From NCBI GenBank assembly GCA_013397455.1, contig VYZB01000276.1, positions 240,146-304,145 on the forward strand: a DNA stretch of 64,000 nucleotides, written 5' to 3'. The translations under genes were made by a program, and so were the position numbers. Source of the stretch: Crotophaga sulcirostris (taxonomy: Eukaryota; Chordata; Aves; Cuculiformes; Crotophagidae). Below the pieces are notes generated by a model, which did no database searches, had not been told where the DNA came from, and saw only the letters and a list, made by a program, of their open reading frames with translations. This document shows, piece after piece, positions 1 to 12,374 of this stretch; within the stretch, counting starts at the first letter, position 1; each line of letters begins with the position of its first letter.

Positions 1-779
1 GGGCAGCTGCAAATGTTCCTTCCTCAGCCACCCCGACACATCTTCAATCTTCTGATTTCATAAATGGTTCGGTGACTATGGGCTGTTTCTCCTTCCACCT
101 TGGATAATGTCCTGCCTTCCTGGAGCTGGCCCAGCATGCCCGCTGGGAGCAATCTCCTCCACTCCTGTAGGATATTTCAGGCATCCTGATGTCTCTTGAA
201 GACCTCCTAAAAGCCAGCAATTTAAAAGAGCCACCTAATGCCCTTAGCAGCCACACTGTAATCAACCAAGGTCAGGAGTGGAGTGTTGTGAGCAAGAGCC
301 CCATGACAAAGGGGCTGGGAAAGCCCACCTGAAGCTGAAGGGAACAATCCTCACCCTGAAGGAACAGTGTGACTCCTTGTTGCAAGGACCTGTCAATCAC
401 ACTGAGCTCAACTTGAGCATTTAACCTGGCCTTGAGGAGAACCAGCAGTGTCAGTCTTGGGGAAAGTGTTTATTCAGTCTAGTAAAAACATTAAAAATGA
501 GAATAAATCTATATTGACCCAAAGTGCTTTCACTGCTGCAATAGGGTGTAAAACCTTCAGAATTAGTTTTCCTATAAAGATAACATCATTGCAGAGCCTG
601 CCTATATGTAGTTACCTATTCAATTGCAATTTGCGTTACTTCATCACAAAATCATTAAGTGTGAGGAAGAAGATTATGAGGTGTTACATTATTTATCCTG
701 ATGATTAAAAACACGCGTGACACTCTAGCTTTGGCCATTCAAAGCCATAACCCTGGGCGACTTCAAATACTGTAAAATG

Positions 780-1080
780 AGTTAATCATCGATTTCAGAA
801 TGTGTCAAGTTTATTGATCTTGTTAACAGGAAAGTATGTGTGTCGTTACCTCAGCTGGGAAGGAGAGCAGTTATCATCTGACCTGCTGTTAGTTGGATGC
901 TGTTATTGATGCCTGAGCCAACAAAGATCCAATGTTAAGCAAAAATTAGTTGCAAATGTTGCCCTGCCATAGTTTTCCAGGCAAATTTCTCCTATTAGTA
1001 AATTTACTTTGAATAAATAAATTTTCTCTCAATCTTGATTTTGCTTGAGATGAATGGGCACATTCTTTTGCAATGGTTCT
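780..1080. promoter_or_regulatory. Possible conserved non-coding element
   Basis: This AT-rich, non-coding stretch is dense in short transcription-factor-like words: an atcgatttc word, acaaagatcc (TCF/LEF-like), tgacctgctg (nuclear-receptor half-site-like), and ttattgat repeats. It has no open frame and no repeat similarity that I recognise. Such composition is common in intronic enhancers of developmental genes like ROR1, but composition alone cannot prove conservation. Low confidence. Confidence 0.2.
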
Positions 1081-2295
1081 GCCCAGCAATTAGCATCAAA
1101 AACACATAGCAAGCTGATCCCCTTTCAAGGTTCAGGGCTCATTTGGAGATTTAGAGGTTTTAGAGGTGAGAAGAGATGATTACAGTCTTCCATCTAACCA
1201 TCCCAGGGACTACACAGGCTGCAGTACTTCTCTCAGGTGTGTTGTGTTCCAAATACAGTGGGTTTGAATTAACTAGGGCACATCCTTGGGAAAAAGAGAA
1301 GTGTCCTGTTGAATTTATCTGTCTCTGACGTCTGAACATGCTTGTGCTGCGGGAGTCTAACGCCTTTATAAGGTTCTAAATACACAAACATTGTTATCTT
1401 TACAACCCAACCCTTGACTGCCCCAAAGCACGTCTGAGAGGTCTCTTTTCCACAAGCTCCTGGGAATTGCCACTGGCTCTGTTACTGCCTCAAATCCTGT
1501 GTTTGGGCTTCATTTCAGCCCTTCCACTGTTTTGTCTTGGCCAGTGTAGGGCCAGCAGACATGGAGTCACTTGGGTCTTTCCATGCTGTGCAAGTACTGG
1601 CAATGCAGGGGCTCTCGGGCAGTCATTTAAGTCAGCAGGTGTGGAAGGATCATGGAGGCATTTTTCTTACAATTCTTGGATGCAAGCTTTCTTGACCTGC
1701 CTATGTTTAAAAGATCTGGGTTTAGTAGGTGCCATCTAATGTCTTCCGTATTACTTTTCAAATATGAATTATTTTTTGTATTTATATGATCAATAAAGAA
1801 ACACTTTCCATTTTCGTTGCCGATTCCACCATTTCTACCTTGTGAGAAACAAATATGATTTATTGCAGAATCTCTTAAACTTGAGCTTAAAAGCATGGTA
1901 AAAAAAAAACTTATTTACTGTTTGCAGCTATGCTATACCTCTCTTTGTGTGATCTTAGCATCTCAAGGTAAATTTTAGCATTTGTTTAAAATCTGGTGGT
2001 GTCAATTTTTCCTCCTTTATGGATGCATGTTAGCTCAGGCACAAGTAGCAGATGAGGATTTGACCTTCCCTGAGTGTGCTGTCTTTTGCAGATTTGAAAG
2101 GAACAAACGTCAATGAGAGAAAATATTACCCTAGCAAAGATGAATGTGAAGGAATGACCTGGAGAGTGTTTGCTTTGCACTGGGATCTGTGTTTGGGGCA
2201 GTTGTTGACATCAGGAGCTGCAACAGTTTCAGAGTCTGATCTCAGCTGCACGGGGATAAACCCAGAGAATGAGGGGGGGCTCATTATCAGGGAGT

Positions 2296-2452
2296 GTATT
2301 GATAGGACGAGAGGGAACAGTTTTAAGCTGAAAGAAGGGAAATGCAGATTAGATATTAGGAAGAAATTTTTTACTGTGAGGGTGGTGAGGCACTGGCAGA
2401 TGTTGCCCAGAGAAGTTGTGGCTGCCCCATCCCTGAAGGTGTTCAAGGCAGG
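2296..2452 (+). mobile_element. CR1 LINE fragment, older copy, truncated
   Basis: The segment carries the diagnostic CR1 3'-region word order: 'gataggacgagagggaacag', then 'gatattaggaagaaatttttt', then 'ctgtgagggtggtgaggcac', then 'ttgcccagagaag' and 'ccatccctgaaggtgttcaa'. It stops at a short A-run near 2453, before the usual 3' end, so it is truncated at both ends. Substitutions against the family pattern suggest an old copy. An open frame that runs through it (2076-2570) is a consequence of the repeat, not a gene. Confidence 0.85.
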
Positions 2453-4539
2453 AAAAAAAATGGGCAGGTGTGGTCTTGCCAAAATAAAGTTCCTTGTCTG
2501 GATAGAAGGAGCAATGCTGTATAAATACCAGTGTTTCCTTTGGTTTTTGTCTCACACACACTGTGCATAAATTGCTTTGCTGCATGGTTTGTATGTGTGC
2601 ATGCCTTTTGAAATGATGTTTGGCTTAAGCCCCGTTTCATTTGTTATGCAGTTGTATAATACATGTTTTATATTACCAGACCACGATAAGAGTTAGTATT
2701 GATATGAACCAGAATTTCACCTACTCAGAGATAAAAACTAGCTTTGAGATTTGATAAAGTACAAAGTATGATAAAGAGTTTTGGTAAAGGAAAAGTATGC
2801 CAGGACAGACTTTATTAAAACAAGATTCTAGAAACAGTTCTGTTATCTTAAATAATATTTTTCCAGTGAGGGAATGCATTAATATAATACATAACATGCA
2901 TATAACTTTATCAATAACAATTAATTTCAGAATTACAGCTGAGGTTTTGGTGTCCGGCAGCTTAGCCCACCATGCCGTGCGGAGACAGGTAGGAAGTCTG
3001 GCAGACACGGCCACTCTTTCTTACTGAGAAATGGTACAGCTGGATGTTAAGAGCATCCCAAATGTGGTTTACATCAAAGAATCCAAGTAATCACGTGTAA
3101 AATGTCTTAGAAATTTGTGATCCATTCACAGTGGCACGTCAGCATAATTACTTCCAATGCAATATTCGATCGAATTACTGTTCTCAGTTGCTGACACACT
3201 GGAATAATTAAGTAAAATAATTGGGAAAAGGGTTTAGGGGTGTCTTTTTTGTTGGTTAATATTGATAAATTGTGTCTCCTGCAAACTTGGACAAGTCCAG
3301 AAAAATGTTTTCCTTCTTCTGATACTTGAATCATTAAAAACATGGTGCTGGTTATGGGGGTAGGAAAGTGGGTTTTTTCATCTTCAGTACCAATTACTGG
3401 CTGTAAATGAGCTGCTACGTGGCATTATCTTACCTGTTTTCTGCAGACACCTTCAAGCAAGATGGGATGTTCTTCGAGTAACTCAGACAAACCCATGAAA
3501 CTTGAGGTGTTTCAAACAGGGGTTGGCCTTTCAAAATTAGATGTTTCCATCTTTATTTACCACAGCAAAAAAAAAAAATTGGCAGTCAAAATTTACTTAA
3601 TAATTCTTTTAATCCAGCTGCCAGAAGATAGGCAGGAATGCATGTTGCAATGCATTCACTGGTTTGGGGTAGCAGGAGGAAAGGGCAGTGACTGCCTTTT
3701 TTTAGAAGGGCAGAAGTTTTAGAAGGGGTTTGGCCCATTTCTGTGCAGAAGGCTCCCATTTTTACACAATCCCTCAAATCAGGATTTTCAGAAATTAGGG
3801 CCAGGCGTCCTTTTCAAGGCTAACCTAAACATGGATGTTTTTGGATGGTTGCTGGAGTGTGGTTACCTCATGCTGGTATCTGGAGCCTACGCAGAGAGAC
3901 AAAATGCTTTTAAAGAAAACAAACAGCTTCTCCATGCCTTATCCGATTACCAGCAGGGAATGGATGGACAGATCTTAATTTTCACTGAAGCATATTTTTC
4001 ACTTAGGTTTGTTGTCTTAAGAATGAGTTTCTTATCTGGAAAGCAATCTTTTTCACAAGACATTCTCAGTTAATATGCCTCACTGTGCCCTTTACGGCAG
4101 CCTGGCTATTCCCAGCTGAGGAGCCTCTATTTACCCGTGTCTGTCAGGAGCAGGATTTACAATGGACCTGCAAGTTATGTGAACTTTAAATGTTTTCACA
4201 GTTGTTAAACTTGACCAACTACTTCAGTAAGACTAACTGCTTAAAAAGGTTTGGGACTTGCCAGCCACCCCCAGCTGAAGTCTGAGGGTTGTGCTCATAA
4301 ACCCAGGAGCCCCCGGGCTGCTTGTCAGGAGAGAAAGGCGCTGTATTCCTGCCTGGACAGAATTCCTAGAGAGACCATTTAGAAAAATATGTTTTCCGCT
4401 AGATTTTTTTAAAGGAGTCTGGAATTTCAGATTATCTTTTTCCACAGTTGTTCTCTATCTGCTGTCCTTACTTTGAAGGACCTGGCCTCTCCCCTGTCCC
4501 ATCAAAGGGAACCACAGAAAATGCGTTTCAGGGCAAGAG

Positions 4540-4563
4540 TTGCCTCGTTGAGGAACGAGGCAA
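4540..4563. repeat. Perfect 10-bp inverted repeat
   Basis: The arms ttgcctcgtt (4540-4549) and aacgaggcaa (4554-4563) are exact reverse complements separated by gagg. This can fold as a stable short hairpin in DNA or RNA. It is intronic and not associated with any gene feature, so no function is claimed. Confidence 0.8.
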
Positions 4564-6719
4564 AATGCCTCTAAAATGAGTTCTCTGCAGCTCCTTTGGG
4601 ATCTGGCTTAATACTGGGGAGCCCAAGAGTCCTCTTTGAGCAGAGCCCAGCAACTCAGCTCCGCAGCTCCAGCAGGATCTGAGAAAGCTTTGGTTAAATA
4701 GAAGAGGTAATATAGCTAATTTTTGCAGTGAGTTTGAGCTTATGGTGGTTACTGTTATTTTTTATAGCAATTGTGAACTGCAGTAGTTACTGATTGGTGC
4801 AAATTTTTCGTCAAATAATGGTTTAAACAAGCCAACATTATACGTATTATTTTTAATTAACTAGTGCTGGGATATGTGTTTCACTTTTAGCTCAAGTGTC
4901 AGATTTGTGAAGTCTGTTTTTCATCATGCTTAAGGTTAAAATATTAGGTCACCAGAAGAAAGACCTATTTGAGTCACATAAGACAAATTAAATGTTAGAA
5001 GGAAGGAGAGGAGAGAGAGGAGCAGAAATAAAGCTGTGGCTTCAGAAGTAAGGTAAAGCAGGAAAGAGCTAGTGAGAGAGAAAATGGGGTGCAGAAGCTC
5101 TGAAACTCATTTTGTCAGTATTAACTCTTGGTGCTTACAGGTTTTTGTATCGGTTAGGAATAGTTCAAAGCTGTATTTGCAGTGTCCTGAGGCCCAGGGC
5201 AGGATATTGTCTTCAGTCCCTCCTGGGCAAAGAACAATCTGCAGTATTTTTATCAGGGAATAAAACAGGTCTTTAAGACACTTTGCTGGAGAATGGGAAG
5301 TTTGGGTGTCCTTCCAGAGGAGAGCAAGAAAAAAATGTGTAGGACTGAAAATAGCTTGAAAATGAAGATATTTCCCCATTTTATTTAAATAGTCTATGTG
5401 TTAAGACCATCAAAACTGTCTTTTGCTTTAGCTTAAATGCTTTCAGCTGTGATGTTCCCAATTATGAATGTGTGTTATTTCCTGTGTATTCCAGAAGACT
5501 TCACTATTCTGTTGCAAGAGTAGGTGTGTATCGTACAGCAGCAAGCCAAATCTCTTTTGCTGAACACTTGAGCAGTTTCAGCCATCAGCGATGAATAAGC
5601 AGTTGTGAGAGGCAGAAATCATTAGCAATGCTAACTAGAAAATTTAAAATGTTAATTTTTCATTAAAAAAAAGGACATGTGACAAAAGAGATTTAATGTA
5701 AGGCAAACAGAAAGGTGTTACTTAAAACCTTGTTATTATTCTCACCCTCTTCTAGTCACTGGGGTTCAGAGTTCCCTTGTCCCTGCTGTTTTCTCAAACC
5801 ACTGCTCCTCAGAGGACCCAGCTCCTCGTGCATTACAGCCTGGTTAGGCCACACTTTTGAGAGACTTTCTCATGTGGTGTCAGTTGCATGAACGCTCACT
5901 CTGAGGCCCCGTTATGCTTGCAGAGAGGCAGTAAAATATTTGGGAATAAAGCCCTTAATGTCCAGATGAAGATATTTGGAAAGTGACTCACCCTGACTGT
6001 ATTTCTCTTATATTTCAAGTTTCATTTTTTAATATATCATAGACATGCATGAATCAATGAGGAATCAACGTTGGCGGGAGACACACAATGTAATCTGCAA
6101 CTTATTTTATTGCTTAATGAAATCTAAATAACCTCCTTACCTTGAAGTAACTGAATAATCAACAAATTCCTTAGTATCGGGGATTTGTATCTGCCTAGAG
6201 ACTGAATACAATCAAATTATGTATTTCATAATATGACTTATTTGTAGCCCTATGTATATCCTTCTAGAAGGCCCCAGAGAGGCAGGAAGATGCGTCGTTC
6301 TCCTGTTCCTGTGCCAAAAAGTGCCAGGCTCCTGCAGCACCAAGCACACCTATAGTCATTCTCCCATATGGCAGTGCTGTAGATGAGGAATGGTCTCGGG
6401 GGAATATCAGCTTCCCGGTCAAGGAGGTCACTTGAATGCTTCACGTGCATGTGAACGCAGTGAGGTGTTTGATTAAGGAGCTCCATCACATCTGGTGGCA
6501 TGATAGCAGTTTTTCAAAGAGAGCTGTACCAAGGTGCGATGGTTGGGCACGGACGGCTGATGGAGAGGCAGCAGTAGGACTGTTGTGCAGTGCTCGGGCT
6601 GCTCAAAAAAAAAGTGTGTTTGAAAAGGTCCAGGGTATTAGGGATTTGGACAAAAATCTGAGGGATGGTGCCAAGGTGCTGAGACAGAGGAGTTCTCTTC
6701 CCTTTGCCTGTCTGTCCTA

Positions 6720-6960
6720 TTTCATGTCCAGGTCCCGGCGCAGTGCCCGAGGGTTGTTCTCTCCCCCTGTGGGAGATGGATGGGGCCGGGACGTGGTCTG
6801 CTCCCCTCTCTCTGCTCCCAGGGGCGCCGCAGGGGAGTCTGGTGCCGCTCAGGGCAGAGCGGCCGCAGCCGATTGATGGGGTGAAGCTGGTGATGGTTTC
6901 ATCAAAAACTCCTTATCTCAAGGTTAATGCCCGATGAGAGGCGGATAAGGAGCGTGTGTG
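6720..6960. other. CpG-enriched patch inside intron
   Basis: About eleven CpG dinucleotides occur between roughly 6735 and 6875, including cggcgc, gcgccgc and gcggccgcagccg, with three more up to 6955. The surroundings are CpG-poor. No promoter elements or exon were recognised. It could be a small unmethylated element or just a GC-rich remnant. Confidence 0.45.
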
Positions 6961-9900
6961 TGAGATCATTGCAGCTCAGTGAGGGAATCCAGGAGGAGGG
7001 AGTGTTTTTCTGTGCAGTACAAAGGTTTGATAGAAGACGCAACGTTTAGCACTTGTAATCTTATCCTGCTTGACTGCTTTTCAAAAACATTTTACTTTTT
7101 TTTTCCCCTCTGTATCTAGAAACTTGGACAAACCAACCTTCCAAACGTAACCTTAAAATAGCTTTGTCAAACAAAACATAAGTGCAAGAAGTTTCCTGCC
7201 ATTTCCATAACTACAAGCATATGATTTGCAGTTCATCTTGAATAATGATGTAAGAAATCTGCCAGGAAAGATCCAAACGCTGTTACCAGGGTTGTTTCCT
7301 AACCAGCTGCAGCTGCTGAGCAGGCAGGGCCGGCTCACGCCCTCGCTTACAGAACGCCCATTGACTTTGCAGGAGGAGTTTTGGGAGGCAAGGGTTTGTT
7401 AGAAAGTGTTTAAGAGCAGAAAAAGAGAGAATCTCAGAGGCTAACATCCCAGCTACTTTATTTATTTATTGGTCAATATTTAGATCAAATTTGTGGGCAT
7501 TGTTGTTGAGCTTTTCCAGACAGCTTTTGCTTCCCTGAAATGAGTCCTTTTGATAGAGATGCTATAAAATTTTCTTACGATGACAAAGAAAAACATGCAG
7601 TAATTGCTTTGGTGCATCCTTGCCAAGGGATTAGTTGCATGAGAGATGTGTTTTATTAAGCTTCCAAAGCTGAGGGTGCTGCCGCGCGGCCCAGATGAGG
7701 TTAGTAGGAAACACGTGTCAGCTCTCACCAGTGATGTTTGTGTTCCTGCACAGACCTGCCTCTTTTCAGCACCGAAATCCTCTAACCAGAAGTGACTGGG
7801 GGAGGGGAGCACAGCCTTATGCAGCCCTGAGAAATGCTTGGACCAATGTGTTTGGGTAGTTGTAAGATTTTTGGGGGGTTAGGGAGTTTTCTCTGTCCCA
7901 ATATTAGCAGAAAATGGCCATAATGTGGCCTCAGCGCTGGCCCAGGCCACTCGGTGCCATCCCATGTGCTGGGCCATGCCAAAGAGCATCCCAGACTCGT
8001 GGATTTGGGATGCTTTATCCATCTCTGGATCAGAGGCATTGCGTTAAACCAGCTCTTAGTCTGGAGTATTAAATAATGACAAAGTAAAGTAGCTACTTAG
8101 GCAGGTCTTATTTGCTTATTGAAATTTTTTTAATTATTTTTGGGAACCTGACGTACCAGTGGTGCTGTGGCACTCTGTGCATTTAATGGTGTCAAAGGAC
8201 AGCGTTCTTAATTTTTCATTTTATGCATATACTTTTCTAGTGAACTGTTTAAACCCTAACTGACCTGTGACTTCAAAACAGCAACAGCTTATACCACACA
8301 GAAACTTTCCTTAAATTAAGCAGTGACGTGCAAGTCTGAGCAATGCTCTTCTTTTTGCACCTCCATCACAGGTACAAAGCTCCCCTGCGTTTTTGCACCG
8401 CAGCAGCGCAGCAGCATCAGACCCAGTGATGGGTGGCATTCCAGTCTCAAACTGCTCTGCCTTTTGAATGGGCTTTTTCATTCACCCTATGACCTTGGCA
8501 TGTGGAGCCATAAGCACTCTTGTGCTTTCGTGTCTTCCATACGCCAAAGTCAGATGGGGTGAAAGAGAATATCCCAGACAGAAGAGCAGGATCTCTCTGT
8601 GGAGTTAGGTAACACCAAGATAACCACTGGGAGGGTCTTACTGCAAAGCTAAGGTAAGGGAGGAAAAGCTTGAACTCGCACCAGCCATCCTCTGGTTTAG
8701 GGTTGGTTTATTGTTTTGTTACCATTTCAGTGTGTGAAAAGCTGCTGGTGACCCAGGGTTGACAGATACAAATACTGCTAGTACAAAACAAAAGAAAATT
8801 GAAAAGGGGAAAATGAACCCAAGTGATGACAGTGAATTCTTTGTCAGTTGTTTGTAATTTTTTTTGTGTGCTGTGATTTGATCTCCCTTTCTGGCTCTGT
8901 CTAGGTGACTGTTGTTGAGACCTTTGCCCCCTTAAACAAGACGTAAAGGACAGGGTCCTTTTACTAATAGAGGCCCTTAGTCTTATTCAGATACACCAGA
9001 GAGACATGAAGTACCTTATTATGGTGCTGATCTTTCTGTGCAGCCTCTGTAAGAAAGGAAGATGCTGGTCAAGTTGGGCTGCATGAAGATCCAATGTATC
9101 CCACATTGATGCAGGCTCTAGGTTAGTTCAAATTATGTTACTGAGTTGATGTGGATGCCAGTCAAAGCTCTTGCTCAGTCTTCATTGAACTTTGTGCAAT
9201 CAGATGCTTAAAGACACCTGAGTATAGTGTACATTTAATCCATAGTACTATTACTGCATGAAGCCAGAAATATTGTCACAGGGGGAACTGCAGTGGGATC
9301 TAAAAGCATTGGACAAGCTCCAAGATAAACATCTATGGAGGAAATATTTGAAGACCCAAACAGAAAACAGAATGGAAACGAAATCTACAAAGAAACATTC
9401 TTAAAACAGCACAGTGCTGTATCACGTGTCTGTCATTAAAATCCAGTGCTTTCCTTTCTCTTGTGTAGTCTTCACCAAGCAGTTGCCAGGGCTTTGCAGG
9501 GTGCAGGCAGAGGAAGAAGCAGGAGTCGGGTGGGGGGCAGCACCCAGCCCCTGAGGTCTGGCACTGGGAGGTTGGCTGAGCTGCTGTGTGGTTATCGCTG
9601 GTGTCGCTCCTGCAAGCTGGCTTCTGTGGTTTTCACCTGCTGCCTGCTTGCTGCTTTAGTTCAGTGGAGAATTTCCACAAGTGCTTAGATCCATCCCCAA
9701 TCAGCAGTGCCTAGGGCTTAGATTGATTTCCATTTAATCAGGATTTAAGCTGTCCATAAATTTTAACACGTTAATTGTTAAATCAGACCTAATGTACCTC
9801 CTGTTGGAGCCAAAGGAGCCCATCCCTCTGCTGTGAGTAGAATCCCAGCAGGGCCATGAAGCATACACTCATTTGAGCCGTGATGCTGTGCTGCATTTAC

Positions 9901-10212
9901 AAAAAGCATGCAAGGTATGCAAAACGTGAACTCTATCTAAAAGGAATTGGTGATCTCAGCCTTGATCCCCAGAAACTGATACCTGTGTGCTCAAGCCAGC
10001 CACCAGAGGGGCTGCCAGTTGGCAGCAGGAGGTGGAGAATGCGGTCAAGCTTTGTAGGAGCTCTGCGTGCTGTTGTGGGCTCCGTGTCAGGCTGTGGCTA
10101 TTCCCTTCCTTATCACCAGGCCCCGGTGGAGCAGCCCTGGGAGTGGAGGCTAGGGGACTGTATCCTCCCTCTCATGGCTCAGGAGTCCTTCTGTCATGCT
10201 CCTCATGCTCTT

Positions 10213-10295
10213 AGAATCATAGAATCATTTGGTTGGAAAAGACCATTGAGGTTACCAAGTCCAACCATACCTGTCCAGTACGAGACCTGAGCATC
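10213..10295 (-). mobile_element. CR1 LINE 3' end, minus strand
   Basis: On the + strand this begins with two 8-bp units agaatcat (10213-10228), the reverse complement of the tandem 3' tail of CR1. It continues with ttggttggaaaagacc and 'aagtccaacca', which is the conserved CR1 3' end read backwards. Similarity fades after about 10295. The element is thus a strongly 5'-truncated CR1 inserted on the minus strand, as is usual for this family. Confidence 0.9.
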
Positions 10296-11984
10296 ACCTA
10301 TCTCCTGTTCCTTTCATTTGATTTATCCTTCTGCCCCAATATGAAGCCAATTTCCAGTTTTGGAAATAGTTTTTTGCACTTGGGAACATCTTGGGACCTT
10401 CATCCAGTGAAGCCTGGACCCTTTCCCCTTGATTTCTCAATTGATGTGAGATGTCTGCGGAAAGAGGTTTCCATCTCTGCCATCCCTCTTTCCCACTCCG
10501 CATCTTCACAGTAATAAATTCTGGCAGACAATTAATGGTGTCTGGCTTCTCCGTGTGAACGCTGTGTGGATCCTGGGACAGTGCTCTGGAGCTGGTGAGA
10601 TGTTTGGGGTGTCCTGGAAGGGGATCCTAGCCCTTCTCTCCGCTAATCCCATTAGCGGGCCCTGGCGCTGTGACGGGCACTGGGGAGCCCGACTGGAGGC
10701 TGGCTGCTTGCTCTAAGCCCTGCACACAATGAAGGGGTGACTTCAAAGAGGCTAAATGTAATTTGCATTTCCAAGCTCTCACAGCCAAGGTCTCCAGGAG
10801 GGGATGAAAGTGTCTTTTGTTAAACTTAATGGCAGAGTTGATTAAAAAAGCTCTGATTTTTCCCTATTAATGGCATAGGCTGATTCCACAGTTAGGCTTT
10901 TGGCATCTAGGGGAGAATGAATTCTGCAAATGAAAAAAAAAAGGCACACAAAGAAGGTAACCTGTTGCCTACCCAGCTGTGATCATACTTAGGAATATTC
11001 TGCTGTCATTTTTCCTAACTTGAGAGCCATGGACTAGCTGTCGTGGGTGGGTACCAGCATGACTAACAAAGAAATTATTAGCAAATTGTCATGAGGCATC
11101 TCCTTTGCCAGGGCCTCGCGGTGGCCTGCCCTTTCAGAAAACGGCTCCCAAATATCTCAACTGGATCCTTGAAGCAGGAAAATCAGTGGGCTGGTTCCTG
11201 CAGTTGGGTGCATGTTTCAGGGATCACGTATGCAAACCCCTCCTCAAAACATCCATGAAACAATCCTGTGTGTGCCAGCACTTAGCTGTAGATTGTCTGC
11301 CTAAAATAAGCAGTGACTGGTCTGATCTTCAGAGGTTTAGTAATTTCCTTTCTTTGGTTTGTTTGAAGAATATTGGCAAATAATTTCACATCTGGATTTA
11401 TGTATTAAATGTCTCCTATATTGCATAAAACAAAGCACCTAATGAAAGAAATCTGTCTATTTAACTCCTGTCTTTGCTTTGGTTCTGCTTTAGCGATAAC
11501 TGTTCTCACACTCACGTAGGATTGAAGAAACATTTCCTATTTCAGGGGTGCCAGTGCTGGGAGTGGTTTGATTTTCTGTGTACACTTTAAATTCTGTCCC
11601 TGCTGATTCTTCCTGCTGTGTTTATCAATATTACGTACACGTTTGGTTCAAAAATAGAAAACAGCGTGTTAGCTGCTTTAAATAAACATAAATCTTTTTT
11701 TTTTTCAGGCAGTTTGTGTTTTCTCTTCTAATCAAGGCTGGGTATATTCCTGAATGCAGTCTTCTCCCTCATGCAAAAAGCATTTATTTCATACAACATT
11801 AACACGTATTCTGTCTAACCTGAAATGCCAATACTTGTTTTTACCAGGCAGTTTTTTTGAAAAATAAATATTCAAGATCTTCTTGACTATGTGGCTATAA
11901 TCCGTATGTCCTCTCTGGGCTCGTTTGTGAGACACGGCAGACTACCTGGAGCAGTGTGGGAATGCACTGGGGTTCAAACCAGGC

Positions 11985-12180
11985 AGGGCAGAAGGCGACG
12001 CGGTGCTCGCTGCGCTGCCTGAGGACCATGTAACCCCTTATCACAGGCTGCTCATGGCGGGGAGGGCGCCGGGGGGCTCCTGCGCGGGGCCAGCGTCACC
12101 CGGAACGAATGGCGCAGCGCGCGACAAACACCCCGAGCCCCTCGCAGCCACCTCGCACAATGCAAGCGCCAGCTCCCCGT
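11985..12180. promoter_or_regulatory. CpG-rich patch abutting ROR1 exon
   Basis: Between about 12055 and 12180 I count 17 CpG dinucleotides in about 126 bases, including the words gcgccgg, ctgcgcgg and agcgcgcgac. Another five or six lie at 11995-12020. The flanking intron is AT-rich and CpG-poor. The patch ends 66 bases before the acceptor of the Frizzled-domain exon. It could be an internal CpG island or an alternative promoter, but there is no clear TATA or initiator motif and no start codon in frame with the exon was established. Confidence 0.5.
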
Positions 12181-12246
12181 AGTGCCATTTTGTTGCAAAG
12201 TTGCCTGTGAAATGTTTCACCCTTTTGTGTTTGTGACTGATTTCAG

Positions 12247-12374
12247 TGACGAGTATGAAGAGGATGGGTTCTGCCAGCCCTACAGGGGGATTGCTTGTGC
12301 ACGATTTATTGGAAATCGAACTATTTATATGGAGTCTTTGCATATGCAAGGTGAAATAGAAAATCAGATTACAG
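12247..12374 (+). CDS. ROR1: ROR1 exon: start of Frizzled cysteine-rich domain
   Basis: This is the first visible coding exon of ROR1, a single-pass receptor that binds Wnt5a and signals in non-canonical Wnt pathways at the plasma membrane. The exon starts with one base finishing an upstream codon, then reads [14 protein letters not shown] and continues to EIENQIT, which matches ROR1 just C-terminal to the Ig domain. It supplies the first two of the ten Frizzled-domain cysteines and an N-glycosylation site (NRT). The acceptor is gatttcag before 12247 and the donor is acag|gtgggt at 12375. It ends one base into an Ala codon, completed by the next exon. It corresponds to about the fifth of nine exons in mammals. 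Upstream exons are not in the window, so the gene is partial at its 5' end. Confidence 0.95.

Larger units (their letters stand above)
1..12246 (+). other. ROR1: ROR1 intron, 3' portion
   Basis: This stretch lies upstream of the first recognisable ROR1 exon and should be the 3' part of the intron that follows the Ig-domain coding exons. It ends in a good acceptor (gtgactgatttcag at 12233-12246). No reading frame here resembles the ROR1 Ig domain, signal peptide or any other protein I recognise. The open frames are short and look random, or overlap a CR1 repeat near 2.3 kb. Notable contents listed separately are CR1 fragments at 2296-2452 and 10213-10295, a 10-bp-stem hairpin at 4540-4563, CpG-rich patches near 6.7-6.9 kb and 12.0-12.2 kb, and a possible conserved block at 780-1080. 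Assignment as intron is inferred from the phase of the downstream exon, which needs two bases from an upstream exon. Confidence 0.8.

Noticed and set aside
2076..2570. 164-codon plus-strand open frame
   Set aside because: Much of it is a translated CR1 3' region; no protein similarity outside the repeat.
5072..5263. Reading frame with LYLQCPEAQG, considered as a remnant of the ROR1 Ig exon (GYFQC region)
   Set aside because: Only a short chance resemblance; the flanking residues do not match the Ig domain and no proper splice sites in phase were found.
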